64,000 nt of DNA from contig NZ_JAMQGM010000013.1 in NCBI RefSeq assembly GCF_023703325.1, positions 49,219-113,218 of the forward strand, in the 5' to 3' direction. This stretch comes from Streptomyces meridianus. GTDB taxonomy: Bacteria > Actinomycetota > Actinomycetes > Streptomycetales > Streptomycetaceae. A model generated the notes under the pieces. It did no database searches. It was not told the origin of the DNA and saw only the letters and a list, made by a program, of their open reading frames with translations. Shown here one piece after another: positions 1-7,736 of the stretch (positions are counted from its first letter, which is position 1; every line of letters starts with the position of its first letter). Made by a program: the position numbers and the translations under genes.

Positions 1-147
1 GCCTGGTCGCTGATCTCCACCCGCAACCGGCCCGCCGAAGCCGACGAGGCGCCGACCGGGACCGAAGCCGGTTCCGCAGGCAGCGGCGATACGGGCCCCG
101 ACCGCTCCACCACCGCCCGCGGCCCGCACGGAACGGGACCGCCTTGA
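1..147 (+). CDS. 3' end of an unidentified gene (partial)
   Basis: The first reading frame is open from the window edge and stops with TGA at 145-147, giving the last 48 residues of a protein. The tail begins AWSLISTRNRP and then becomes rich in Ala, Glu, Gly, Pro and Thr, as expected of a disordered C-terminus. Nothing in it identifies a family, so no function is proposed. Codon use is GC3-rich like real genes around it. About 210 bp with no recognisable gene follow before the end of the convergent GntR gene. Confidence 0.5.
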   Translation, partial: AWSLISTRNRPAEADEAPTGTEAGSAGSGDTGPDRSTTARGPHGTGPP

Positions 148-359
148 CGCCAACTCGGTGCGCCGCCCGCCCGATGCGGGGCCCCGTCAGGGACGGCCGG
201 AATGAGCGAGAGCAGAAGGAGTCCGGGCCCCCTCAACAGCCACGCCGCGGCGGCGGACCGCCCGCAGCGCCGGGTAGGCCCGGCGGCGGAACACTCATGC
301 GTCGATGCCACCTCGTACGCTCGCCATGAGCGTGACGACGAACCGGCCGGCTGCGGCGG

Positions 360-1124
360 CTACTCCCCCGCAGGCTTGACGGGAACCCAGTACGCGATCT
401 CCCAGCGCACGTCGGGCACCACGATCGTCGCCGTCTCGACCGGCCGCCCGTCGGTGGCGCAGTAGGTCCGCTCGATCACGGTCACCAGGTCGCCGACGGC
501 GATTCCCAGCAGGTTCGCCTGCTCCTGCGTGGCGCGGGACGGGCGTGGCACTTCGAGGGCCGCCTCGACCTCGACACCGATGGAGCGCATGCGCTCCACC
601 ACGCCCGCACCGGCCAACGGCCCCATCTCCGGCAGGACGACCGGCGTGCCTCCGGTGACCGCCATCGGCTCCCAGGACTCACTGAGCTGGACGGGCAGTC
701 CGTCGCCGAGGAATTCGTAGTGCGTCACGACGCACGGGTCGCCGGGGGCGATGGCAAGGCGGTCCGCAATGTGGTCGGGCGCCGGTGTCCGGGCCGCACT
801 GCGCGACTCCCAGGTACCCGCCAGCCCCTTCTCCCGCATGTCGGCACGGAACGGCGATCCGCCGCGCATCTCGCGGTGCTGCGACCTGACCATGCGCAGC
901 CTCTCGCGCGGACGGCGGACGTAGGTGCCCGATCCGGCTCGGCCTTCGAGCAGGCCCTCGATGATCAGCCGCTCCATGGCCCGTTGGGCAACGCTCTGCC
1001 CGACCCCGTACTCGGCGGCGACGGCAGCCCGGGACGGAAGCCGGTCGCCGATGACCCACTCCCCCGCAGCCAGGCGTTCACGCAGCCGATCGGCGATCTG
1101 CAAGTACGGCGTCTCTCGCGGCAA
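360..1124 (-). CDS. GntR/HutC-family transcriptional regulator
   Basis: The 254-residue protein has an N-terminal winged helix-turn-helix (about residues 5-72) with the GntR pattern RLPSRAAVAAEYGVGQS followed by a recognition helix and a wing ending in GSGTYVRRP. The remainder (about 90-245) resembles the UTRA ligand-binding domain of HutC-type members, including the late ERTYCATDGRPVE segment. Such proteins are usually repressors released by a small ligand, which cannot be predicted here. The gene is divergent from two small hypothetical genes, and an imperfect dyad sits in the shared upstream region. Family assignment is firm; target and ligand are unknown. Confidence 0.9.
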   Translation of the reverse strand: MPRETPYLQIADRLRERLAAGEWVIGDRLPSRAAVAAEYGVGQSVAQRAMERLIIEGLLEGRAGSGTYVRRPRERLRMVRSQHREMRGGSPFRADMREKGLAGTWESRSAARTPAPDHIADRLAIAPGDPCVVTHYEFLGDGLPVQLSESWEPMAVTGGTPVVLPEMGPLAGAGVVERMRSIGVEVEAALEVPRPSRATQEQANLLGIAVGDLVTVIERTYCATDGRPVETATIVVPDVRWEIAYWVPVKPAGE

Positions 1125-1155
1125 TTCGGGCTCCCCGCAGGGTCGGGCGTCGACA

Positions 1156-1167
1156 TTGACAAGTTAA
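1156..1167. promoter_or_regulatory. Imperfect dyad TTGACAAGTTAA in divergent promoter region
   Basis: The sequence TTGACAAGTTAA reads as TTnACnnGTnAA on both strands. It lies between the divergent GntR gene and the rightward small genes, in the only AT-richer stretch of this interval. It could be a GntR operator or simply a -35 element (TTGACA) for the rightward genes. This is pattern recognition only. Confidence 0.35.
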
Positions 1168-1237
1168 CCCATCAGGTGCAAGCTGAGCATTCAGATGCAC
1201 GTTGTGTAATCAAGCACTCACTCATCGGGGGAGCATC

Positions 1238-1570
1238 GTGCCGAGTCCGCGAAGCCGCGCCATCGCCCTCGCCGCCGCCCTGAGCGCGGCGACAGGCAGC
1301 GAGCCGACTGTTGCCACGCTCCCCGACCGCTTCCGCATCGAGGTCGAACTGCCCCGTCGCATCACCCGTTCGGGGATCGACCTCATCGTCGCCGCACTGG
1401 ACGACGTGACCGCCTACGGACACCGCAGCGCCACGGGCACCGCCCCCGCGGTCCTGTGGGCCGACATCGCCATCGCAAGGGGAGACCATGACCGCGGGCC
1501 GAACCACGCCTCAACCGGAGCCGTGCGCCGTGTGCCGGCAACTCACCGCGCAGAAGGTGCAGGCCCGTGA
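1238..1570 (+). CDS. Hypothetical protein (110 aa)
   Basis: A GTG start preceded by GGGGAG at good spacing opens a 110-residue reading frame. The first 80 residues look like a genuine folded Streptomyces protein (LPDRFRIEVELPRRI, then a helical segment and DDVTAYGHRSATGTAPAV). The C-terminal third is basic and less convincing because it overlaps the next small gene by 83 bp in another frame. No family is recognised. It is divergent from the GntR regulator, so it may be a regulatory target. An upstream TTG at 1202 is possible but has no ribosome site. Confidence 0.5.
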   Translation: MPSPRSRAIALAAALSAATGSEPTVATLPDRFRIEVELPRRITRSGIDLIVAALDDVTAYGHRSATGTAPAVLWADIAIARGDHDRGPNHASTGAVRRVPATHRAEGAGP

Positions 1571-1652
1571 GAGCGGCGACCTGAGCCGTGAGACCGACTG
1601 CATCGTTCTCTTCCGACGGCATGAGCAGCAGGCGCACCGGGAACGCACCTGA
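1488..1652 (+). CDS. Small Cys-containing hypothetical protein (54 aa)
   Basis: ATG at 1488 is preceded by AAGGGGAGACC, an excellent ribosome site at normal distance. The 54-residue product starts MTAGRTTPQPEPCAVCRQL and has a CAVC pair plus a third Cys near residue 39. The rest is polar and charged (SGDLSRETD, then FRRHEQQAHRERT). Small proteins of this style commonly follow regulatory genes in Streptomyces, but no function is known to me. It overlaps the end of the preceding small gene, suggesting co-expression. The CxxC might bind metal; this is inference. Confidence 0.5.
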   Translation: MTAGRTTPQPEPCAVCRQLTAQKVQARESGDLSRETDCIVLFRRHEQQAHRERT

Positions 1653-1797
1653 CTGCGGGACCCTTGACAGCGCATGGCACGGGCGAAGCGCCGGTGTGCC
1701 AGCTGGGCGCGTTGGTGACGTTACGGGCTTTCGCCGCCCGGAGGGCCGTGGTTGACGGTCAGGGCTGCTGCGTACTCCTCCGGCACGGTCCGGCCCG

Positions 1798-2061
1798 CTA
1801 AGGCCGGCGAAAGGTACGGCTCCAAGGCACCTGACACGTCCAGGAAGGGCCCGAACCGCGCACACCATTCACTGCGCGCGGTTGCGTCGGGAAACCCCCG
1901 GAAAGCCGCGACTTCGGGATCCCGTTCACCCCAGCGACGGTCCGCTCGCCGCTGCGGTACTTGGCGTGGCTGCCGCGGGTCGAGATGTGTTCGAAGCCGC
2001 CGCGTTCGAGGGCCTTGGCAACAGCTGCACCGGAGAGGCCGGTGGGAACAGCAGGGGTCAT
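1798..2061 (-). pseudogene. hicA: HicA-like toxin, 3' part replaced (probably inactive)
   Basis: The first ~44 codons read as a HicA toxin: AVAKALERGGFEHISTRGSH followed by AKYRSGERTV. This contains the Gly-Ser-His core around the catalytic His of the dsRNA-binding-like fold. After TVAG the expected end of HicA (a V-P-x-H strand and a GTLRSILRQAGL-type helix) is missing in all frames, and the frame continues with unrelated, biased residues. In a neighbouring frame an apparently protein-like tail (EWCARFGPFLDV, EPYLSPALAG) runs on to 1721, as if another gene end was joined here. The start overlaps the HicB stop by ATGA. Identification of the HicA head is good; loss of activity is inferred. Confidence 0.6.
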
Positions 2062-2273
2062 GCGACACGCACCTCGACCGGGGCAGTGATCACGTCGGTG
2101 ACCTCGGGTGCCGGGGCGTCCTCGAAGTACAGTTCCAGCGCCTCACGCAGGTTTTCCAGGGATTCCTCGATGGTCGCGCCCTGAGAGGTGACCTCGACCT
2201 GGAGGCAGCGCGCCACGTACCACTCACCCTCATGGGTGATCGCAGCGGTCAGGTGCAGTGCGTCAGCCGTCAT
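2058..2273 (-). CDS. hicB: HicB-family antitoxin
   Basis: The 71-residue protein matches the HicB partial RNase H-like fold: a beta strand ITHEGEWYVARCLQVEVTSQ, then TIEESLENLREALELYFED, the usual signature of HicB antitoxins. HicB normally neutralises the HicA mRNA interferase and represses the operon. This short form has no obvious C-terminal DNA-binding domain, so any autoregulation would need another factor. It is translationally coupled (ATGA) to a HicA gene that has lost its 3' part, so HicB may be an orphan that still protects against other HicA toxins. Confidence 0.85.
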   Translation of the reverse strand: MTADALHLTAAITHEGEWYVARCLQVEVTSQGATIEESLENLREALELYFEDAPAPEVTDVITAPVEVRVA

Positions 2274-2411
2274 ACCGCCAGTCTGGCACGCACCGCCTCC
2301 ACCGAGCAGCAGCTTCTCCTCCTGTCACCCGCGTCCATCCCCCGCTGCCGCCGGGTGGGAGGGACACCGGTTCGGGTGTCCCCTCCCGTACCGTCAGCCG
2401 TCAGCCGGGCC

Positions 2412-4016
2412 CTACGGCCGGTCGGCGGCGCGGAGTTCGCGGCGGAGGATCTTGCCGCTGGCGGCGCGCGGCACCTGCTCCACGAACGCGACGCGCCGCA
2501 CCTTCTTGTGGGGGGAGACCCGCTCGGCGACGTACGCCATCACGTCCTCCGCGGTGAGCCCCGCACCCGGCTGCCGGACGACGAACGCCTTCGGTACCTC
2601 GTTGCCGTCGGCATCCGGCGCGCCGATGACGGCGGCGTCGGCGACCTGGTCGTGGGTGAGCAGCACGGCCTCCAGATCGGCCGGGGCCACCTGGTACCCC
2701 TTGTACTTGATCAGCTCCTTCACCCGGTCGACGATGAACAGCCAGCCGTCGGCGTCGACGCGTCCCACGTCGCCGGTGTGCAGCCAGCCCTCCGCGTCGA
2801 CCATGGCGGCGGTCTCGTCGGGCCGTCCGAGGTAGCCCTTCATCACCTGCGGCCCGCGGATGACGACCTCACCCTCCTCGCCGACGCCGAGGTCCCGCGA
2901 CCGGTCCTCCAGGGCGACGATCCGCATCTCCGTGTTCGGCAGCAGCTTGCCGACCGAACCGGGCGCCGGATCGGCCGCGTTCAGCGGCACCACGTGGGTG
3001 CCGGGCGACAGCTCCGTCATCCCGTACGCCTGCATGATCGGCGGCAGCCCGAGCCGCTTCGAGCAGGCGGCCGCGAGGTCGGCGTCGAGCGGGGCCGCGG
3101 CACTGACCACGTACTCCAGCGAGGAGAGGTCGTGATCCGCGACGACCGGGTGCTTGGCAAGGGCGAGCACGATCGGCGGGGCCACGTACAGCGCGTTGAC
3201 CTTGTACGTCTCGATCGCGGTGAGGAACTGCTCCAGGTCGAACCGGGGCAGCACGACGACCGTCGAGCCGTTGCGCAACGGCGCGTTCATCAGCGCGGTG
3301 AGCCCGTAGATGTGAAAAAACGGCAGGACGGCCAGCACACGGTCGCCGGGGCCGCTGGGGATCAGCGGGTGGATCTGGGCGAGGTTGGTCGCGATGCTCC
3401 GGTGGGTGAGCATCACGCCCTTGGGCGCGGCGGTCGTACCGGAGGAGTAGGGGAGCACCGCCACGTCCCGGGCCGGATCGATGTCGACGACGGGTTCCGG
3501 TGCGGTCGAAGCGAGCATGTCGAGGATCGAGCGGTGGCCTTCCGCCTGGTCGCAGACGAACACCTCCTCGACGCGCAGCGGTTTGCCCGTCCCGTCGGCG
3601 GCGGCGATGGAGGCCAGTTCGACGGCGGCGCGGGCCGCGGGCAGCAGGGCGGAGACGGTGACGACCCACCGGGCGCCGGAGTCCCGCAGCTGCTTCGCGA
3701 ACTCGTCCGGCGTGGCGAGCGGATGGACGGGGGTTACGGCCGCTCCGGCCCGGGTGGCGGCGTAGAAGACGGCCGGGTAGGCGATGGTGTTCGGGCTGTG
3801 CAGGGCCACCACGTCACCCTTGCGGACCCCGATGTCGGCGAAGGCCGCGGCCATGCGACGGCTGGACTCGTCGAGCTGCCGGTGCGTGACGGTCATGCCG
3901 CTGACACCGTCGATCAGTGCCGGGGTGTCGCCGTACCCGGCGGCGCGGCCGAGCACAGCGTCGTGGATGGGCAGGTCGACGACGGGGACGTCGGGGTACT
4001 CGCTGCGGAACACCAT
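2412..4016 (-). CDS. AMP-forming acyl/aryl-CoA ligase (4-coumarate-CoA ligase-like)
   Basis: A 534-residue ANL-superfamily ligase that would activate a carboxylic acid to acyl-CoA through an acyl-AMP. The adenylate motifs are present in order: SSGTTAAPKGVMLTH (about 190), YGMTE (about 335), HTGDVGRVDADGW (about 415), the hinge VDRVKELIKYKGYQV, and the C-terminal catalytic lysine in ASGKILRREL. Length and motif order match the 4-coumarate-CoA ligase/luciferase branch, but the true substrate is not readable. It is the last gene of the leftward catabolic cluster, 144 bp after the acyl-CoA dehydrogenase, which fits priming of the acid degraded by the neighbours. Confidence 0.9.
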   Translation of the reverse strand: MVFRSEYPDVPVVDLPIHDAVLGRAAGYGDTPALIDGVSGMTVTHRQLDESSRRMAAAFADIGVRKGDVVALHSPNTIAYPAVFYAATRAGAAVTPVHPLATPDEFAKQLRDSGARWVVTVSALLPAARAAVELASIAAADGTGKPLRVEEVFVCDQAEGHRSILDMLASTAPEPVVDIDPARDVAVLPYSSGTTAAPKGVMLTHRSIATNLAQIHPLIPSGPGDRVLAVLPFFHIYGLTALMNAPLRNGSTVVVLPRFDLEQFLTAIETYKVNALYVAPPIVLALAKHPVVADHDLSSLEYVVSAAAPLDADLAAACSKRLGLPPIMQAYGMTELSPGTHVVPLNAADPAPGSVGKLLPNTEMRIVALEDRSRDLGVGEEGEVVIRGPQVMKGYLGRPDETAAMVDAEGWLHTGDVGRVDADGWLFIVDRVKELIKYKGYQVAPADLEAVLLTHDQVADAAVIGAPDADGNEVPKAFVVRQPGAGLTAEDVMAYVAERVSPHKKVRRVAFVEQVPRAASGKILRRELRAADRP

Positions 4017-4160
4017 GGCGGAACCTCTCCCTCTGTGGTTTTCCGGTCCCCGGGGCGGCCGGGCTCCGGTCCGTGGCGGTGCGGCGGTGCGGCCGGCCCT
4101 GCGTTCCCTGGGTCACGCCCTTCGGGAGCGCCGGGCCTGTGCCTGCCCAGCCCGGCGGTC

Positions 4161-5366
4161 TCAGTACGACTTGGGGAGACCCAGGGACTGGTGGGAGACG
4201 AAGTTGAGGATCATCTCGCGGCTGACGGGCGCGATCCGGGACACCCGGGCTGCCGTGATCATGGAGGCGATGCCGTACTCGGTGGTGAGCCCGTTGCCGC
4301 CGAGGGTGTGCACGGCCTGGTCGACGGCCTTGACCGCCGCCTCCCCCGCCGCGTACTTGGCCATGTTGGCGGCCTCGCCCGCCCCCATGTCGTCGCCCGC
4401 GTCGTAGAGCAGGGCCGCCTTGCGCATCATCAGCGCGGCCAGTTCGAGCTCGATGTGGGCCTGGGCGAGCGGGTGTGCGATGGCCTGGTGGGCGCCGATC
4501 GGCTCCTTCCACACCTGCCGGGTCTTCGCGTACTCGACGGCCTTGCCCAGGGCATGGCGGCCCATGCCGAGTGCGAACGCGGCGGTCATGATCCGCTCGG
4601 GGTTGAGGCCGGCGAACAGCTGGAGCAGGCCGGCGTCCTCGTCGCCGACGAGCGCGTCGGCGGGCAGCCGGACGTCATCCATCACCAGCTCGAACTGCTT
4701 CTCCGGGGCGGCGAGTTCCATGGGTATGTGGTGGTACGCGAACCCGGGGGTGTCGCGGGGGACGACGAACAGGCAGGGCTTGAGCTTGCCGGTGCGGGCG
4801 TCCTCGGTGCGGCCGACGATCAGGGTGGTGTCGGCGATGTCGACGCCGGATACGAACACCTTGCGGCCGGTCAGCAGCCAGTCGCCGGTGTCCGGGTCGC
4901 GGCGGGCGGTCGTGGTGATGCGGTGCGCGTTGGAGCCGGCGTCGGGCTCGGTGATGCCGAAGGCCATCTTGGCGGAGCCGTCGGCGAGGCCGGGGAGCCA
5001 CTTCTGCTTCTGCTCGTCGGTGCCGAAGCGGGCGATGACCGTGCCGCAGATCGCGGGCGAGACGATCATCAGCAGCAGGGGGCAGCCGGCAGCTCCCAGT
5101 TCCTCGAGGACGATCGCGAGCTCGGTGATGCCGGCTCCGCCACCGCCGTACTCCTCGGGGAGGTTGACGCCGAGGTAGCCGAGTTTGCCGGCCTCGGCCC
5201 AGAGTTCGTCGGTCTGCCTGCCCTCGGCGGTGACGGTGGTGAAGTACGCGCGGCCGTAGCGGGCGCCGAGGGCGGCGACGGCCTTGCGGAGGGCGGCCTG
5301 TTCCTCGGTTTCGAGGAGGGCGGGGGTCGGGGCGGCGGGGTTGGTGGGGCCGGGCTGGGTGGGCAT
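4161..5366 (-). CDS. Acyl-CoA dehydrogenase
   Basis: ATG at 5366 is chosen because GGGAGGAG lies just upstream; the longer open frame is Pro-rich and non-coding in style. The 401-residue product is a typical FAD acyl-CoA dehydrogenase: N-terminal helical domain, FGITEPDAGSNAHRI in the middle beta domain (FAD and substrate binding), and the C-terminal helical domain with GGNGLTTEYGIASMI near the end. It would introduce the alpha-beta double bond into an acyl-CoA and pass electrons to ETF. It sits 431 bp downstream of the carboxylase alpha gene and just upstream of the ligase, so it probably has its own promoter within the gap. Confidence 0.92.
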   Translation of the reverse strand: MPTQPGPTNPAAPTPALLETEEQAALRKAVAALGARYGRAYFTTVTAEGRQTDELWAEAGKLGYLGVNLPEEYGGGGAGITELAIVLEELGAAGCPLLLMIVSPAICGTVIARFGTDEQKQKWLPGLADGSAKMAFGITEPDAGSNAHRITTTARRDPDTGDWLLTGRKVFVSGVDIADTTLIVGRTEDARTGKLKPCLFVVPRDTPGFAYHHIPMELAAPEKQFELVMDDVRLPADALVGDEDAGLLQLFAGLNPERIMTAAFALGMGRHALGKAVEYAKTRQVWKEPIGAHQAIAHPLAQAHIELELAALMMRKAALLYDAGDDMGAGEAANMAKYAAGEAAVKAVDQAVHTLGGNGLTTEYGIASMITAARVSRIAPVSREMILNFVSHQSLGLPKSY

Positions 5367-5797
5367 GGGGCGGGCTCCTCCCGGGGTGGCGGGGCGCGTG
5401 CGCTGTGCGGGGGCGGGTTGCGCGGTGCGGGGTGGTGGTGCCGGGTGGTGCGGGGTGCATGGCCGGGGCGGTACGGGGTGCGGGGGCGGTACGGGGCCGG
5501 GGCCTCCGGCGAGGGGGTTCCTGGACCGTATATTTACGGCCGCGGCCGGCCACAAATACACGGAAGTGTCCAGAAACCCCCTCCCCTGCGGCCCCGTCCC
5601 CTCGCGTGAGTGGTCTCCGGTCCCGCAGCACGGCGGTCGAGGTCAGTGGGCCCGTTTCCGTCGACCCCGCTCCCGCGGTAGGGGGTGGGATGGGGGTGGT
5701 GGGTGGGTTTCCGTGGGTCTGCCGGTTGAGGTGTGGGGGGTCTCGATTTCGCTGTCGAGTTGGAGAGTTCAGGGCTGGGGTTTCGGGTGGTTGGGCG
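5367..5797. promoter_or_regulatory. 431-bp non-coding gap in catabolic cluster with inverted repeat and G-tracts
   Basis: No gene is seen here. The interval separates the carboxylase alpha stop from the dehydrogenase start, both leftward, so it probably carries the promoter for dehydrogenase and ligase. At about 5521-5573 an AT-rich island contains inverted arms CTGGAC and CGTATATTT against AAATACACG and GTCCAG, with one mismatch and a 6-nt insertion. At 5681-5707 four or more G-runs occur close together on the plus strand. The remaining right part is unusually G/T-rich. Operator and promoter roles are inferred. Confidence 0.5.
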
Positions 5798-7729
5798 TCA
5801 TTGGGGTTCGTCGTTCGGGGTCACGACGGCCAGGAGGGTGCCGACGTCGACTTGGGTGCCGGGGGTGGCGTGGAGGGCGGTGAGGGTGCCGGCGGTGGGG
5901 GCCGTGATGCGGTGCTCCATCTTCATCGCCTCCAGCCAGAGGAGGGGTTGGCCGGCCTCGACGGGGTCGCCGACCGCGACGTCCGCGACCCGGATGACGG
6001 TGCCGGGCATGGGCGCGAGGAGGGAGCCGGGTTCGGTTCGGGCGGTGGGGTCCGGGAATCGCGGCAGGGGGGTGAAGGTGAAGGCGCCGAGCGGGCTGTC
6101 GACGTGGGTGCGGTCGTGGGTGGTGACGTCGAAGGTGCGGGCGATGCCGTCGGTTTCGAGGGTGATCGCGGTGGGCGTGGCATGGAGGAGGCGGGTGGTG
6201 GGGTCGTCGGTGCGCAGGCCGTCGCGGGTGTGGTGGTACGCGATCTCGTGGACGGTGCCGGACGGTTCACTGCGGTAACTCTTCGTCCGGGGTGCCGAGA
6301 TCACGTTGCGCCAACCACCCAGCCGCAAGGGGAGGGTGGGGCCTGCGGCGTGGGCGGTCGCTTCGGCCAGGGCGGCGGCGAGGGCGGAGAGGGCTTCGGC
6401 GGACGGGTCGGGCGGGGTGTTGAGGTCCGCGAGGTGGCGGTCGTAGAAGCCGGTGTCCAGGCGGGCGGCGGCGAAGTCGGGGTGGCGCAGGGAGCGCACG
6501 AGGAGGTCGCGGTTGGTCACCGGCCCGTGCAGGTGGGCGTGTTCCAGGACGTACGCGAGGCGGCGGACGGCCTCGGCGCGGGTGGGGGCCCAGGCGATGA
6601 CCTTGGCGAGCAGGGGGTCGTAGTGGACGCTGATCGCGTCGCCGTCGGTGATGCCCGAGTCGAGGCGGACGTGACGGGTCTCGGGCAGTCGCAGCCGGTG
6701 CATGACGCCGGTCTGGGGCTGCCAGTCGCGCGCCGGGTCCTCGGCATAGAGGCGGGCCTCGACGGCGTGGCCGGACGGCGCCGGGGGCTCGGGGTCGAGC
6801 GGTTCGCCCTCGGCGACGCGCAGTTGGAGGGCGACCAGATCGATGCCGTGGACGAGTTCGGTGACCGGGTGCTCGACCTGGAGGCGGGTGTTCATCTCCA
6901 GGAAGTGGGCCCGTTCGCCGGAGACCAGGAACTCGACGGTGCCCGCGCCCCGGTAGCCGATGGCGCGGGCCGCTTCGGCGGCGGCCTCGTGGAGGGTGGC
7001 GCGGAGGTGGTCGGGGAGGCCGGGCGCCGGGGCCTCCTCGATCACCTTCTGGTGGCGGCGCTGGAGGGAGCAGTCGCGGGTGCCGAGCACCCGGACGGCG
7101 CCGTGGTCGTCGGCCAGGACCTGCACCTCGACGTGCCGGCCGCGTTCGACGTACGGCTCGACGAACACCTCGCCGTCGCCGAACGCCGAGGCGGCCTCGG
7201 TGCTCGCGGCGGCCAGTTCGCCGGGCAGGTCGGCAAGGTCGCGGACGATGCGCATGCCGCGTCCGCCGCCGCCGGAGGCAGCCTTGACCAGCAGGGGCAG
7301 GTCGCCGTCCGTGGCGTCGCGGGGGTCGATGGCCGCGAGCAGCGGAACACCGGCCCGCGCCATGAGGTCCTTGGCCCGGGTCTTGGACGCCATCGCCTCG
7401 ATCGCCTCGGGCGGCGGCCCGATCCAGGTCAGCCCGGCGTCGAGGACGGCGCGGGCGAACTCGGCGTTCTCGGAGAGGAATCCGTACCCGGGGTGGACGG
7501 CGTCGGCGCCGGCGGCCAGGGCGGCTTTCACCACCAGGTCGCCGCGCAGATAGGTGTCGGCGGGCGCGTCGCCGGGGAGGCGGACGGCGGCATCGGCCTC
7601 CCGGGTGTGGGCGGCCCGGGCGTCGGCGTCCGAGTGGACGGCGACGCCTGTGATGCCCAGTTCGCGGCAGGTGCGGAAGACGCGGCGGGCGATCTCGCCC
7701 CGGTTGGCGACGAGGACGGACTGGATCAC
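5798..7729 (-). CDS. Acyl-CoA carboxylase alpha subunit (biotin carboxylase + BCCP)
   Basis: GTG at 7729 starts a 643-residue protein opening with IQSVLVANRGEIARR, the classic biotin carboxylase N-terminus. ATP-grasp features follow: GGGGRGM glycine loop (about 150) and EMNTRLQVEHPVTE (about 275). A linker leads to a C-terminal biotinyl domain with EAMKM, whose lysine is about residue 603. It would carboxylate its own biotin and hand CO2 to the beta subunit encoded 7 bp upstream. The two-domain layout is that of 3-methylcrotonyl, geranyl and propionyl-CoA carboxylase alpha subunits; the context with AtuA favours a branched or terpenoid acyl-CoA, but the substrate is not provable here. Confidence 0.93.
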   Translation of the reverse strand: MIQSVLVANRGEIARRVFRTCRELGITGVAVHSDADARAAHTREADAAVRLPGDAPADTYLRGDLVVKAALAAGADAVHPGYGFLSENAEFARAVLDAGLTWIGPPPEAIEAMASKTRAKDLMARAGVPLLAAIDPRDATDGDLPLLVKAASGGGGRGMRIVRDLADLPGELAAASTEAASAFGDGEVFVEPYVERGRHVEVQVLADDHGAVRVLGTRDCSLQRRHQKVIEEAPAPGLPDHLRATLHEAAAEAARAIGYRGAGTVEFLVSGERAHFLEMNTRLQVEHPVTELVHGIDLVALQLRVAEGEPLDPEPPAPSGHAVEARLYAEDPARDWQPQTGVMHRLRLPETRHVRLDSGITDGDAISVHYDPLLAKVIAWAPTRAEAVRRLAYVLEHAHLHGPVTNRDLLVRSLRHPDFAAARLDTGFYDRHLADLNTPPDPSAEALSALAAALAEATAHAAGPTLPLRLGGWRNVISAPRTKSYRSEPSGTVHEIAYHHTRDGLRTDDPTTRLLHATPTAITLETDGIARTFDVTTHDRTHVDSPLGAFTFTPLPRFPDPTARTEPGSLLAPMPGTVIRVADVAVGDPVEAGQPLLWLEAMKMEHRITAPTAGTLTALHATPGTQVDVGTLLAVVTPNDEPQ

Positions 7730-7736
7730 GGGAGCC

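Noticed and set aside
1752..5609. A 1285-codon open frame on the plus strand
   Set aside because: It lies antisense to the HicAB, ligase and dehydrogenase genes, has biased low-complexity composition and no ribosome site. Long antisense frames are normal in very GC-rich DNA.
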